DNA of 64,000 nt, from NCBI RefSeq assembly GCF_006402735.1, contig NZ_CP017174.1:9202001-9266000 (forward strand). Reading direction: 5' to 3'. The DNA is from Myxococcus xanthus. Its GTDB lineage: Bacteria > Myxococcota > Myxococcia > Myxococcales > Myxococcaceae. The number at the start of each line of letters is the position of its first letter. Positions within the stretch are counted from its first letter, which is position 1. A program made the position numbers and the translations under genes. Below the pieces are notes generated by a model that saw only the letters and a list, made by a program, of their open reading frames with translations, had not been told where the DNA came from and ran no database searches. Of this stretch, positions 1 to 8,022 are shown one piece after another.

Positions 1-1
1 C

Positions 2-589
2 ACCCCGCTCTTGTGGAACCTGGCGGTGCTGGACCACGCGGAGTCCCTGCTGCCGGGGCGCTTCGCCCTGCTGGGGTCGTCCTACGGCAGCCTGCTGTCC
101 ATGGCCTATGCCCTGGCCCACCCGGAGCGGGTGAAGGCCCTGCTGCTGGTGTCACCGGTGGCCAGCGTGCACCGCATCCACCGGCTGGCCCTGACGCTGT
201 CCACCCTGGTGCGCGCACCCCGGCCCCTGGCGTACCTGCTGGCCCCCACCGTGGCCCGGGTCCTGGGAGGCCGCCGGTTGCCGCCGGAGGGCCGGGCCGA
301 AATCGTGCGCGAGGCCCGGCGGCTGTCCCCGGTGGAGCTGCTGCGCCGGCTGCGGGACATCCTGGCCACGGACCTGATGCCCCGGCTCCATGAGCTCCAG
401 GTGCCCACACTCATCATCCAGGGCGGCCGGGACCTGCTGGTGCCGCCCCGCGCCGCCCGTGACGTGGCCCGGCACATCCCCGGAGCCCGGCTGGCGCTCA
501 TCCGGGGCGCCAGCCACCTGCCCTACATGAGCCACCCCGAGGCCTTCAACACGCTGGCCGGAGACTTCCTCCGGCAGCACCTGGACTGA
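2..589 (+). CDS. Alpha/beta hydrolase, 5'-truncated by window edge
   Basis: C-terminal part of an alpha/beta-fold hydrolase; the reading frame is open to the first base, so the true start lies upstream. The nucleophile elbow G-S-S-Y-G is near the beginning of the visible part. The expected acid is in the strand ending GGRDLLVPP, and the catalytic His is in GASHLPYMSHPE close to the C-terminus, so all three catalytic positions are present in order. The substrate cannot be inferred; candidates are an esterase, a lipase-like enzyme or an epoxide-hydrolase-like enzyme. The stop is 15 bases before the proline dehydrogenase start, so the two genes are probably co-transcribed. Confidence 0.85.
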   Translation, partial: TPLLWNLAVLDHAESLLPGRFALLGSSYGSLLSMAYALAHPERVKALLLVSPVASVHRIHRLALTLSTLVRAPRPLAYLLAPTVARVLGGRRLPPEGRAEIVREARRLSPVELLRRLRDILATDLMPRLHELQVPTLIIQGGRDLLVPPRAARDVARHIPGARLALIRGASHLPYMSHPEAFNTLAGDFLRQHLD

Positions 590-604
590 GCCGCCACCCA
601 CACC

Positions 605-1543
605 ATGACCACCGACGCCACCCACCTGTCCCGTTCCGCCCTGCTGTTCCTGGCCCGCCGCCCAGGCCTGGAGGACGCAGCCATGCGCCTGCGCCCCTTC
701 CGGCGGCTGGCCTCGCGCTTCATCGCCGGAGAGACGCTGGAGGAGGCCGTGGACGCCGTGAAGACGCTGTCCGCGCGCGGGCTCATGGCGTCGTTCGACC
801 ACCTCAACGAGGCCGTCCAGACGCCCGAGGAGACTCGGGAGGAGGTGCGCCAGTACCAGCGGCTGCTGGCCCGCATCGACACGGTGGGCGTGCGGGCCAA
901 CGTGTCGATGAAGCTCACCCAGTGCGGGCTGCTGTTCGATGAAGCCCTGGCCCTGGAGAACGCGCGCACGGTGGTGGCCGAGGCCGCGGCCCGCGACTCC
1001 TTCGTGCGCATCGACATGGAGGACAGCTCGGTGACACAGGTGACGCTGGACATCGTGCGTCAGCTCCGCGCGGAGTTCGGCGAACCCCATGTCGGCGCCG
1101 TGTTGCAAAGCGCCTTGCGGCGCACGGAGCAGGACGCGAAGGCGCTGTGCGCACAGCGCATCCGCACCCGCCTATGCAAGGGTGCCTATCTGGAGAAGCC
1201 CGACGTGGCCTTCCCAGACAAGCGGGACGTGGATGCCAGCTTCGTTCGCACCATGCGGGTGCTGCTGGACAGCGGCGTGTATCACGGCATCGCCACGCAC
1301 GATGAACGGATGATTGAAGCGACACTGGACCACGCGGCGAAGCGCGGACTGCCGCGCGGCGCCTTCGAGTTCCAGATGCTCTACGGCATCCGCGGGGACT
1401 TGCAGGAACGACTCGTGAGGGAGGGTCACCCGGTGCGCATCTACGTGCCGTACGGACGGCACTGGTACCCGTACTTCATGCGCCGGCTGGCCGAGCGCCC
1501 CGCCAATCTGGCCTTCCTGCTGCGCAACCTGGTACGTGGGTAG
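605..1543 (+). CDS. Proline dehydrogenase (monofunctional PRODH domain)
   Basis: 312-residue FAD-dependent proline dehydrogenase, oxidising L-proline to pyrroline-5-carboxylate. The length fits the stand-alone PRODH barrel rather than bifunctional PutA, and no P5C dehydrogenase domain follows. Family signatures seen include NVSMKLTQCGL, RLCKGAYLEP-type strand (RLCKGAYLEKPDVAF) and the C-terminal substrate-binding signature YVPYGRHWYPYFMRRLAERP, with the paired arginines that hold the proline carboxylate. The ATG start is only 15 bases after the hydrolase stop; no strong Shine-Dalgarno is visible, which suggests translational coupling. The enzyme is expected to act at the inner face of the cytoplasmic membrane, passing electrons to quinone. 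Confidence 0.92.
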   Translation: MTTDATHLSRSALLFLARRPGLEDAAMRLRPFRRLASRFIAGETLEEAVDAVKTLSARGLMASFDHLNEAVQTPEETREEVRQYQRLLARIDTVGVRANVSMKLTQCGLLFDEALALENARTVVAEAAARDSFVRIDMEDSSVTQVTLDIVRQLRAEFGEPHVGAVLQSALRRTEQDAKALCAQRIRTRLCKGAYLEKPDVAFPDKRDVDASFVRTMRVLLDSGVYHGIATHDERMIEATLDHAAKRGLPRGAFEFQMLYGIRGDLQERLVREGHPVRIYVPYGRHWYPYFMRRLAERPANLAFLLRNLVRG

Positions 1544-1898
1544 GAAGCAGTACGCGCCTCCCCGCATGGCATGCGGGGCCAGCGCGGGGCCCGCATGCGG
1601 GTGAAACATGCGGATGAAACACCAGACCGCGCGCGCCTTCGGAGGCCGCGCGCGTCAGGACCAACGCCAATCGAGAATGGACCGGCCCGTATGCACAGTC
1701 ATGTCCGGGCAACCCCATACCGGTGCCGGTTCGGCGCCGCGGCATTTCCTGCTCATGCCCCATGTCTTGTCGCATGGCGTCGCTGCGTCACGAGCGGGCG
1801 ACTGCCCTCTCCTCCGCCATCCGCGGGGCCCGTGGACGGCCCGCCGCTTCGGGTGCCCTGGAGGGACACGCCGCGGGAGGCGTCCCTAGCTTTCCCGC
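1544..1898. other. Intergenic region with repeated GCATGCGG palindromes
   Basis: 355 bases without a convincing gene. The first 60 bases hold a perfect 8-bp inverted repeat (CCCCGCAT, loop GGC, ATGCGGGG, 1560-1578) and a 12-bp palindrome CCCGCATGCGGG (1590-1601). A further CATGCGG copy lies just downstream. The first hairpin is 17 bases past the proline dehydrogenase stop and may end its transcript, although no T-run follows. The remainder presumably contains the promoter of the GH15 gene; no clear -35/-10 pair was recognised. Confidence 0.5.
1560..1578 (+). terminator. Hairpin after proline dehydrogenase, possible terminator
   Basis: Perfect 8-bp stem CCCCGCAT/ATGCGGGG with a 3-base loop, 17 bases downstream of the stop. 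It lacks the downstream T-run of a classical intrinsic terminator. It could equally be a protein-binding palindrome, because a related palindrome follows at 1590-1601. Confidence 0.35.
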
Positions 1899-3692
1899 AT
1901 GGCGCTGCCCATCGAAGCCCATGCCCTCATTGGAGACACGCACAGCGCCGCGCTGGTGGCGAATGACGGCACCATCGACTGGCTGTGCTGGCCACGCTTC
2001 GACTCGGACGCGTGCTTCGCGGCGCTGCTGGGTGAGCGGCGGCATGGCTTCTGGCGCATCGCCCCCACCCTGCCCGTGCGGCGCGTACACCGCCGCTACG
2101 TGCGCGACACGCTGGTGCTGGAGACGGAGTTCCACACCGACGCCGGCACCGTGCGCCTGTGCGACTTCATGCCGCTGCGCGAGGACACGCCGCAGTTGAT
2201 TCGCATCGTGGAAGCCCGCACCGGACAGGTGCCTCTCCACCTGGAGTTCGCCCCTTGCTTCGGCTACGGAGACCGCACGCCCTGGGCTCGCGTGATTCCG
2301 GGAGGCGTCAGCACCAAGGCCGGCCCGGACGCGCTCTACCTGGCGACTGAGCTGTCGCTGCGTTTGGAGCACAGCCACGTGCTCGCGGACTTCACCGTGC
2401 CGGAAGGGCAGCGCCTGGCCTTCGTCCTGTCCTGGCATCCCTCGCACCTGCCTCCGCCACGTCAGCCGCCGGACCCGTTCCTCACGCGCGAGGACACGGA
2501 GCGGTGGTGGCGCGCCTGGGCGTTCCGCTGCATCCATGAGAGCCCCTGGCGCGCGCAGGTGTTGCGCTCGCTCATCACCCTCAAGGCGCTCACCTACTCC
2601 CCCACCGGCGGCGTGGTCGCCGCGCCCACCACGTCCCTGCCGGAGCGGATGGGCGGCGTGCGCAACTGGGACTACCGCTTCTGCTGGCTGCGCGATGCCA
2701 CGCTGACGCTGCTGACCCTGCTGGACGCCGGCTACACCCAGGAAGCCCAGGCCTGGCGGGACTGGCTGCTGCGCGCGGTGGCCGGAGAACCCGACGAGCT
2801 CCAAATCCTCTACGGCGTGGCCGGCGAGCGCCGCGTCACCGAGTTGGAGCTGCCGTGGCTGCCGGGCTTCGAGGGCTCGCGCCCGGTGCGCATCGGCAAC
2901 GCCGCCGTGGGCCAGCTCCAGTTGGACGTCTTCGGCGAGATTGCCGACTGCCTCTACCACGCGCTCCGCCACGGCGTCTGTTCGGACGCCGAGGCCTGGG
3001 ACGTGAGCGTGCACCTGCTGCGCTTCGTGGAGCGCAACTGGGACCAGCCCGACGAGGGCATCTGGGAGGTGCGCGGCGGGCGCCAGCAATTCACCCATTC
3101 CAAGGTCATGGCCTGGGTGGCCATGGACCGGATGGTGAGGACGGCGAACCTGCGCGGCATGCGCGGCGCGCAGGTGGAGCACTGGAAGGCGCTGAGGGCG
3201 CAGATGCACGCGGACATCTGCGCGCGGGGCTACGACGCGCGCCGCAACACCTTCACCCAGGCCTTTGGTAGCCAGGCCCTGGACGCCAGCTTGCTGTTGA
3301 TTCCCATGGTGGGCTTCCTCCCGCCGGACGACGTCCGCGTGCGCGGCACCGTGGAGGCCATCCGCCGCGAGCTGTGCCACGACGGACTGGTGCGCCGCTA
3401 CCACACGCACGAGACGCGGGACGGCCTTCCCCCGGGCGAAGGCGTCTTCCTGGCGTGCAGCTTCTGGCTGGCAGACGCGCTGGCGCTGATGGGCCGCAAG
3501 GGCGAGGCGCGCGAGCTGTTCGAGCACCTGCTGGGCATGTGCAACGACGTGGGCCTGCTGTCCGAGGAATACGACCCGGTGGCCCACAGGATGGTGGGCA
3601 ACTTCCCGCAGGCCTTCAGCCACCTCGCGCTGGTGGGCACCGCGCTGAACCTGTCGCGCGAGGGCGGCCCTGGTCAGCAGCGCAGCCACTGA
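1899..3692 (+). CDS. Glycoside hydrolase family 15 protein (glucoamylase/trehalase-like)
   Basis: 597-residue cytosolic enzyme of the bacterial GH15 type: an N-terminal beta-sandwich (about residues 1-220, beginning ALPIEAHALIGDTHSAALVA) followed by an alpha/alpha-toroid catalytic domain. Signatures seen include GGVRNWDYRFCWLRDATLTL at the start of the toroid, DEGIWEVRGG with a likely catalytic Glu, FTHSKVMAWVAMDR, and near the end LLSEEYDP with the second acidic residue followed by NFPQAFSHLALV. No signal peptide is visible. Members act on alpha-glucosides such as maltodextrins or trehalose; which of these is used here cannot be told. The ATG was chosen because the conserved GH15 N-terminus begins immediately after it. 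Confidence 0.9.
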   Translation: MALPIEAHALIGDTHSAALVANDGTIDWLCWPRFDSDACFAALLGERRHGFWRIAPTLPVRRVHRRYVRDTLVLETEFHTDAGTVRLCDFMPLREDTPQLIRIVEARTGQVPLHLEFAPCFGYGDRTPWARVIPGGVSTKAGPDALYLATELSLRLEHSHVLADFTVPEGQRLAFVLSWHPSHLPPPRQPPDPFLTREDTERWWRAWAFRCIHESPWRAQVLRSLITLKALTYSPTGGVVAAPTTSLPERMGGVRNWDYRFCWLRDATLTLLTLLDAGYTQEAQAWRDWLLRAVAGEPDELQILYGVAGERRVTELELPWLPGFEGSRPVRIGNAAVGQLQLDVFGEIADCLYHALRHGVCSDAEAWDVSVHLLRFVERNWDQPDEGIWEVRGGRQQFTHSKVMAWVAMDRMVRTANLRGMRGAQVEHWKALRAQMHADICARGYDARRNTFTQAFGSQALDASLLLIPMVGFLPPDDVRVRGTVEAIRRELCHDGLVRRYHTHETRDGLPPGEGVFLACSFWLADALALMGRKGEARELFEHLLGMCNDVGLLSEEYDPVAHRMVGNFPQAFSHLALVGTALNLSREGGPGQQRSH

Positions 3693-3829
3693 CGGCAACG
3701 GAGGCCCGGCGCGTCGCCTGGAAATGAAGCGGGCCCCGGCACGCGGTGGGAGCAGCGTCCCACCTCGTCCGAGGCCCCTGATGCACCACACGCACGTCCA
3801 CGTCCTCGAGGGACGCGGCGGGGCGGAGA

Positions 3830-4387
3830 CTAGAAGTAGCCGCCGATGGTGGAGGCGACGCTGAAGTTCACCTCCACGTCATTGCCCAGACCGAAGGCCA
3901 GGCGCGGGCCACCGCCCACGAAGAAGTGCGGCGTCACGTGGAAGAGGAAGGGCGCGTAGCCTTCCAGGATGACGGTCACGTCAGCGGGGAGCGCCGAGTT
4001 AGCGAAGGGCAGGATGTCGTCGCCGATGTACAGCGACACCTGTCCCTTGGGCCACACGGAGATGCGGTCGGAGAGCGGGATGTTGTAACCGACGCGGGCA
4101 TTCAGGCCGAAGGCGGCAATCGTGTCACCGCTGCCGAAGAGCGCGCGGACCTGGAGGCCGCTACCAACGGACAGGTTCTTCTTGAGGAAGTAGTCCGCGC
4201 CGGGCTCCAGGAAGATGTAACCGATGCCGCTGCCCTGCGTGGAGTAACCCAGGCTCGCGGAGGCATCCGTGCTGATGACGAACTGCCCCTCCGAACCGAA
4301 GCTCCCCGACGACTCCTGAGCGCCGGCGCTCACCGACACCATGACGCCCGCCACTGCGGCCAGGTTCTTCCAGTTGTTTGCCTTCAT
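3830..4387 (-). CDS. Secreted, outer-membrane-barrel-like protein
   Basis: 185 residues. The start is placed at the internal ATG at 4387 (MKANNWKNLAAVAGVM), preceded by a good GGAGGG ribosome binding site, because this exposes a clean signal peptide ending near SAGAQE. The mature part alternates hydrophobic and polar residues with many glycines and ends in an aromatic residue (GGYF), typical of a small eight- or ten-stranded outer-membrane beta-barrel. A cargo or partner cannot be inferred. It is convergent with the GH15 gene, with 137 bases between them. The 245 bases upstream of its start hold no gene and probably its promoter. Confidence 0.75.
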   Translation of the reverse strand: MKANNWKNLAAVAGVMVSVSAGAQESSGSFGSEGQFVISTDASASLGYSTQGSGIGYIFLEPGADYFLKKNLSVGSGLQVRALFGSGDTIAAFGLNARVGYNIPLSDRISVWPKGQVSLYIGDDILPFANSALPADVTVILEGYAPFLFHVTPHFFVGGGPRLAFGLGNDVEVNFSVASTIGGYF

Positions 4388-4632
4388 GAGACGTCCCTCC
4401 GTTGCGTAGGCCCGGTGCACATGTCCGGGCGCTCGGCGCCCACTTCTAGCCAATGGGCGCGGAGGAACATCATTTATTTCGTCATGGTTGTGAACAGTCG
4501 CGTCGATGTCATGCGTGGATCAGCCGCGTGACAGAGGGGCCACCACGATTCGTCCAGCAGGTGTGTACGGGCCAGCAATTGCAGCGGCCCATTCTCGCGA
4601 GTCGAGAAACCGCGCCCGCGACACGCAGCCCG
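4388..4632. other. Intergenic region upstream of the barrel-like protein
   Basis: 245 bases between two minus-strand genes. It contains a locally A/T-rich stretch (around 4465-4500), unusual for this window and compatible with a minus-strand promoter. I could not place -35/-10 boxes confidently. Confidence 0.4.
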
Positions 4633-5247
4633 TCACGAGTCCCAGGACAGCGTGTACTCGCTGTCCAGCAGGGACGTCTGTCCGCCGCGCACCTGGATGT
4701 CCTGGGCGCCCACGGCCAGCAGCGCGCCTTCGAGCATGCCCTCGTTGTAGGCCACGGGGGTGAAGATGCGGCGCATGTGGATGCGGCCCGAGCGCGGGCC
4801 CGTCCATGCCACCTGCAGCTCTCCGAAGTTGATGGCCATGCGGTAGGCCTCGGGGAGCATCTCCACGAGGCGCTTGGGCTCGCCGCCCACCTGCTGCCGG
4901 ACCTCGGCGCCGAACATGGAGTTGATGAAGGCAAGCGTGCCCTGGACACCGAGCTGCCGCATGGCCTCCTCGACGCCGCCGAGCTGCGGTGCCAGCAGCC
5001 GGGCCGCGGAGAAGAACACGCGCATGAAGGGCGGGACGGGGTAGAGCTCGGTGGTGTCCAGTTCGGCGGGGTAGTCACCGCCTTGCTGGATGCGAGCCAC
5101 CGCCTGCTCACCGCCGAGGAAACGCACGGTGTCGAGGACGGCGGCGAAGTGCATGCCGCGAATTCCCTCGGACGCTTCCACGAGCGCGAGCCGCGAGCTC
5201 AGCTCGCGCTCCACATCCTCTGACGTGTCCCACTTGCCGCGCTCCAT
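4633..5247 (-). CDS. TIGR02265/DUF2378 family protein
   Basis: 204 residues matching the myxobacteria-specific paralogous family TIGR02265 (DUF2378). The pattern seen is an N-terminal helical segment with GGDYPAELDTTELYPV, then VPPFMRVFFSAARLLAPQLGG, and a C-terminal part with GELQVAWTGPRSGRIHMRR and YNEGMLEGALLAVGAQ. The ATG at 5247 is preceded by GGGAGG and excludes a low-complexity upstream extension. Function is not established; members are small cytosolic proteins found in many copies in Myxococcus and Stigmatella genomes. Confidence 0.85.
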   Translation of the reverse strand: MERGKWDTSEDVERELSSRLALVEASEGIRGMHFAAVLDTVRFLGGEQAVARIQQGGDYPAELDTTELYPVPPFMRVFFSAARLLAPQLGGVEEAMRQLGVQGTLAFINSMFGAEVRQQVGGEPKRLVEMLPEAYRMAINFGELQVAWTGPRSGRIHMRRIFTPVAYNEGMLEGALLAVGAQDIQVRGGQTSLLDSEYTLSWDS

Positions 5248-5362
5248 GCTGGCCTCCCGTCGGAAAACGCGCGGGATGCTGGCACAGCTTGGCCACCCGC
5301 GCGAACTCCGGGCGGCCTCGGTGTGGGGCGTCCCACCTCTCACGTCCGGTGCGGGACGTGAC

Positions 5363-5680
5363 TCAGGGCGCGGGCTCGACGGCCGGCGCGCCCGCTTCAC
5401 GGCGCAGACGCGCCTCGAAGACGAAGGTGCCGAAGGGGAGCAGCGACGCGAAGAGGCCGCCCACCACGCGCACGAAGGACCAGCGGTAGGTGATGGCCGC
5501 CTCCAGGAGCGCGAAGAGGTAGAGGACAAAGAGCAGGCCGTGGACCCAGCCGGTGAACTTCACCGCCTGCGGCATGCCCATGGCGTACTTCAAGGGCATG
5601 GCGATGAAGAAGAGCGCGATGACGGACAGGCCCTCCGCGAGGGCCACGGCACGGAAACGTCCAAGAGGGGTCTTCAGCAT
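5363..5680 (-). CDS. DUF3817 family integral membrane protein
   Basis: 105 residues with three hydrophobic segments: residues about 8-30 (VALAEGLSVIALFFIAMPLKY), 40-62 (KFTGWVHGLLFVLYLFALL) and 70-90 (RVVGGLFASLLPFGTFVFEA). The arrangement and the conserved GWVHG-LLF motif match DUF3817 (YdzA-like) membrane proteins. The ATG at 5680 has a GAGGGAG ribosome binding site. The C-terminal tail is short and Ala/Pro-rich. No function is known for the family. Confidence 0.85.
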   Translation of the reverse strand: MLKTPLGRFRAVALAEGLSVIALFFIAMPLKYAMGMPQAVKFTGWVHGLLFVLYLFALLEAAITYRWSFVRVVGGLFASLLPFGTFVFEARLRREAGAPAVEPAP

Positions 5681-5793
5681 GAGATTCTCCCTCACCTGTT
5701 TCCCACTCCCAGCCGCCGCGGTCCATGAGTCATGGTGACGCAGGGGGTGCTGCCTGGTTGCTTGCCCGGGCTCGAGGCCTGGCGGGTCGTCCG

Positions 5794-6516
5794 TCAGCGC
5801 GCGGGCAGCGCTTGGAAGGTGATGCCATCCAGGTCCAGACGGCGCACTGCCTCCATGAAGCGCTCCGTGCCGATAATCATCGTGGAGAAGTTTCCGACCC
5901 GGAACAGGTCCAGGTCCGCAGGCAACGAGGCGGCGTCGAGAATGGGCGCATCCGGCCGCGTCAGGTCGAAGCGGCCACAGGTCACGCACGGTGGCGGCTC
6001 ATCGGGCGGGATGCAGTCCGGATGCAGCCTGCCGTGGGGCTCAATCTGTAGCTCCAGCAGTTCTGGCGGGTCTTTCTGCCGGAAGCGCAACTGCGTCGGG
6101 CAGGCCTGGAGGCCTTGTACGCCCTCGGAATGCAGCCGCGACAGGGCGTCGCGCTGCACGAGCAACTTCTGCCCCCATACCCAGGCAATGGGACCGAATT
6201 CGCCCATGGCACGTCCGACCAAGGGACCGAAGCCCGTACCGGGCGGCAGTTCGGCACCTGGAGGAACCAGCGGCCGGACCAGCTCACGGAGACGCGCGAA
6301 TTCAGAGAAGGGCTCGGGCCTGGGACGAGCGAACTCGTTACGCTCTGGCAGTTGAGCCAGGTCGACGCACGGATACTCGTGTCCGGTATTGGCCCATGTC
6401 TCGCCACAAGTGCCGCAGCTCACGCCGGGGAGCGACAGCTTGTGCCAGGCGTTGATCTCTCCTCCGTACTTCGCCGCCGCGGCCTTGTCCTCTTGCATCC
6501 AGAAGAAACGGCTCAT
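5794..6516 (-). CDS. Double-CXXCG motif protein, SitI6-like immunity protein
   Basis: 240 residues with two C-x-x-C-G motifs, CGTCG near residue 34 and CVTCG near residue 176. This is the defining feature of the myxobacterial double-CXXCG paralogous family (TIGR02264), whose members include immunity proteins partnered with SitA6-type toxins. The cysteine pairs look like a zinc knuckle. It begins 6 bases after the stop of the upstream lipoprotein toxin gene, with a GAGG site in the gap, so the two are one operon in toxin-then-immunity order. No signal peptide, so it acts in the cytoplasm. Binding to the neighbouring toxin is inferred from family and position. Confidence 0.85.
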   Translation of the reverse strand: MSRFFWMQEDKAAAAKYGGEINAWHKLSLPGVSCGTCGETWANTGHEYPCVDLAQLPERNEFARPRPEPFSEFARLRELVRPLVPPGAELPPGTGFGPLVGRAMGEFGPIAWVWGQKLLVQRDALSRLHSEGVQGLQACPTQLRFRQKDPPELLELQIEPHGRLHPDCIPPDEPPPCVTCGRFDLTRPDAPILDAASLPADLDLFRVGNFSTMIIGTERFMEAVRRLDLDGITFQALPAR

Positions 6517-6522
6517 CCGTCC

Positions 6523-7194
6523 TCACACTCCCGGGCGCGAATAGTAGGGCTGAATCGGACCGCCCATGAGTTGGAAGCGATGTATGAGCTCCCCCGCGAA
6601 CTTGTAGATATCCGTGGGACTGGCGCGCGGCTTTGCCGCCTTGAAGTCGCGCCAAGCCTGGTTCCACGCGCCACCGCGTCCGTCTCCACCGTGAATGCGC
6701 CGATGGACGTCACGCGGAATCGGCATGGTGAAGTCGTGGATCTTGACGCCTCGGATCTCAAACCACATCGAGAGGTCTTCGGCCTGGGGAAAGATGTGAT
6801 GCTTCTCCCAGCGCCCGGGCGTGAGCTGGTGTGACGGAGGGATGAGCCGCTTGGGTGCGCCATTCCAGTTGGGGAAGACCATGACGGCCCCCCGAGGAAG
6901 GTGGCGCCCACCTCCCCAATGCCTCCGAGGCCCTCTGCCGGGCGCGGCGGCCGCAGCAGGCGGACGCGCAGGAGGAAAGCGCGCCATCGACACCGCACCG
7001 GGCATGTCCTCACAGCGGTAGAAGCCACATGCGTCCCCCAGGCACAGCAGGGTGACGCACCTGTCTTCATCGGGCGAGCGACACTCCGTTTCCGCATCAG
7101 CCCCTCCGCTTTGGAGAGGTGCATTCGAGGCGGTGGCACAACCGCCCCAGAACAAGGCAAGCGCGAGAAACCATACACACAGGAAGGGTCGCAC
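6523..7194 (-). CDS. SitA6-family polymorphic toxin lipoprotein
   Basis: 223 residues starting at GTG. The N-terminus is a lipoprotein signal with Cys19 in the sequence LALALFWGGC. A Cys-rich segment follows (residues about 36-60), then a Pro/Ala/Gly-rich linker. The C-terminal domain carries KHHIFPQ (paired His), then IHDFTMPIPRDVHRRIH and WNQAWRDF, a His-rich layout like an HNH-type nuclease; this assignment is inference. The pattern matches the TIGR02269 Myxococcus/Stigmatella lipoproteins known as SitA6. SitA proteins are transferred between kin cells by TraA/B-dependent outer membrane exchange and kill recipients lacking the immunity protein. The cognate immunity gene follows immediately. 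Confidence 0.85.
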   Translation of the reverse strand: MRPFLCVWFLALALFWGGCATASNAPLQSGGADAETECRSPDEDRCVTLLCLGDACGFYRCEDMPGAVSMARFPPARPPAAAAAPGRGPRRHWGGGRHLPRGAVMVFPNWNGAPKRLIPPSHQLTPGRWEKHHIFPQAEDLSMWFEIRGVKIHDFTMPIPRDVHRRIHGGDGRGGAWNQAWRDFKAAKPRASPTDIYKFAGELIHRFQLMGGPIQPYYSRPGV

Positions 7195-7262
7195 AGCCTG
7201 TCAGTATAGCCCTAGGCGTTCCCAACCCCTTTCCTGAGCGCCTTCCTCAGAGAGACTCCCCC

Positions 7263-7883
7263 TCACCCCCGCCACGACGGCAGCGCCACGCCGTAGCGCG
7301 CCAGGTCCTCGGGTGTATTCACGTTCGCCAGGGACCGGAGTGACGGCTCCACCGCGCGCAGCACATCCTCGGACAACAGCCGCGTGCGCACGCCGGACAA
7401 CAGCTCCCGCATCGACGGGTCCATAGCCAGTGCAGTCCCCCAGGCCGGTGCCAGCTCCGACCGGTACGCGGCGAGCAACGGCTCCAGCCTGCCCCCCACC
7501 TCGAAGCACACCGCGTCCACGCCGTCGTCCCGCGCGCCCAGCAACACCCGCAGGACCTCCGTCGTGATGAACGGCATGTCGCACGCCACCGCCACCACCC
7601 ACGGCGTGCGCGCGGACACCAGCGCCGCGTGGACACCGCCGGGCGCTCCCTTGCCTGGCACCACGTCCGCCACCGTGCGCAGCCCGAAGCGGGCGTAGGG
7701 CCCGGGCACGTTCGCCACCAGCAAGACGTCCTCGAAGCACGGGGCCAGCGCCAGGAGCCGCTCCAGCACCGCGCGCCCCTCCACTTCCAACAGCCCCTTG
7801 GGCACGCCAGACAGGCGCCGGCCCTGCCCTCCCGCGAGGATGGCCAGCGTCACCTCCGGAAACTCCGTGTGGCTTCGCTCCAT
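7263..7883 (-). CDS. mobA: Molybdenum cofactor guanylyltransferase MobA
   Basis: 206-residue nucleotidyltransferase that joins GTP to Mo-molybdopterin to make the guanine dinucleotide cofactor. The N-terminal nucleotide-binding signature LAGGQGRRLSGVPKGLL is present, and the metal-binding Asp is in VAVACDMPFI. LANVNTPEDLARYG near the C-terminus is typical of MobA. The ATG at 7883 puts the first beta strand at residues 11-16, as expected. Transcribed away from moeA, with 139 bases between the two starts, so the region 7884-8022 must hold both promoters or a shared control site. Confidence 0.9.
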   Translation of the reverse strand: MERSHTEFPEVTLAILAGGQGRRLSGVPKGLLEVEGRAVLERLLALAPCFEDVLLVANVPGPYARFGLRTVADVVPGKGAPGGVHAALVSARTPWVVAVACDMPFITTEVLRVLLGARDDGVDAVCFEVGGRLEPLLAAYRSELAPAWGTALAMDPSMRELLSGVRTRLLSEDVLRAVEPSLRSLANVNTPEDLARYGVALPSWRG

Positions 7884-8022
7884 GCTCGTGCCCCGTTCGC
7901 GCGCCAGCCGCGGCCACCTTATCTGTCCGCCCACGCACGCCCCCAGAGGAAGAAAGCAGACGAAGTGTCCCTTGCCCCCGTGGACACAGCGCGCGCTCCA
8001 CGTCATAGGCTGCGGCGCTTCC

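Noticed and set aside
1788-3791. Long minus-strand open frame opposite the GH15 gene
   Set aside because: It is the mirror of a strongly GC3-biased gene. The translation is rich in His, Arg and Gln without domain signatures, while the plus strand encodes a complete enzyme.
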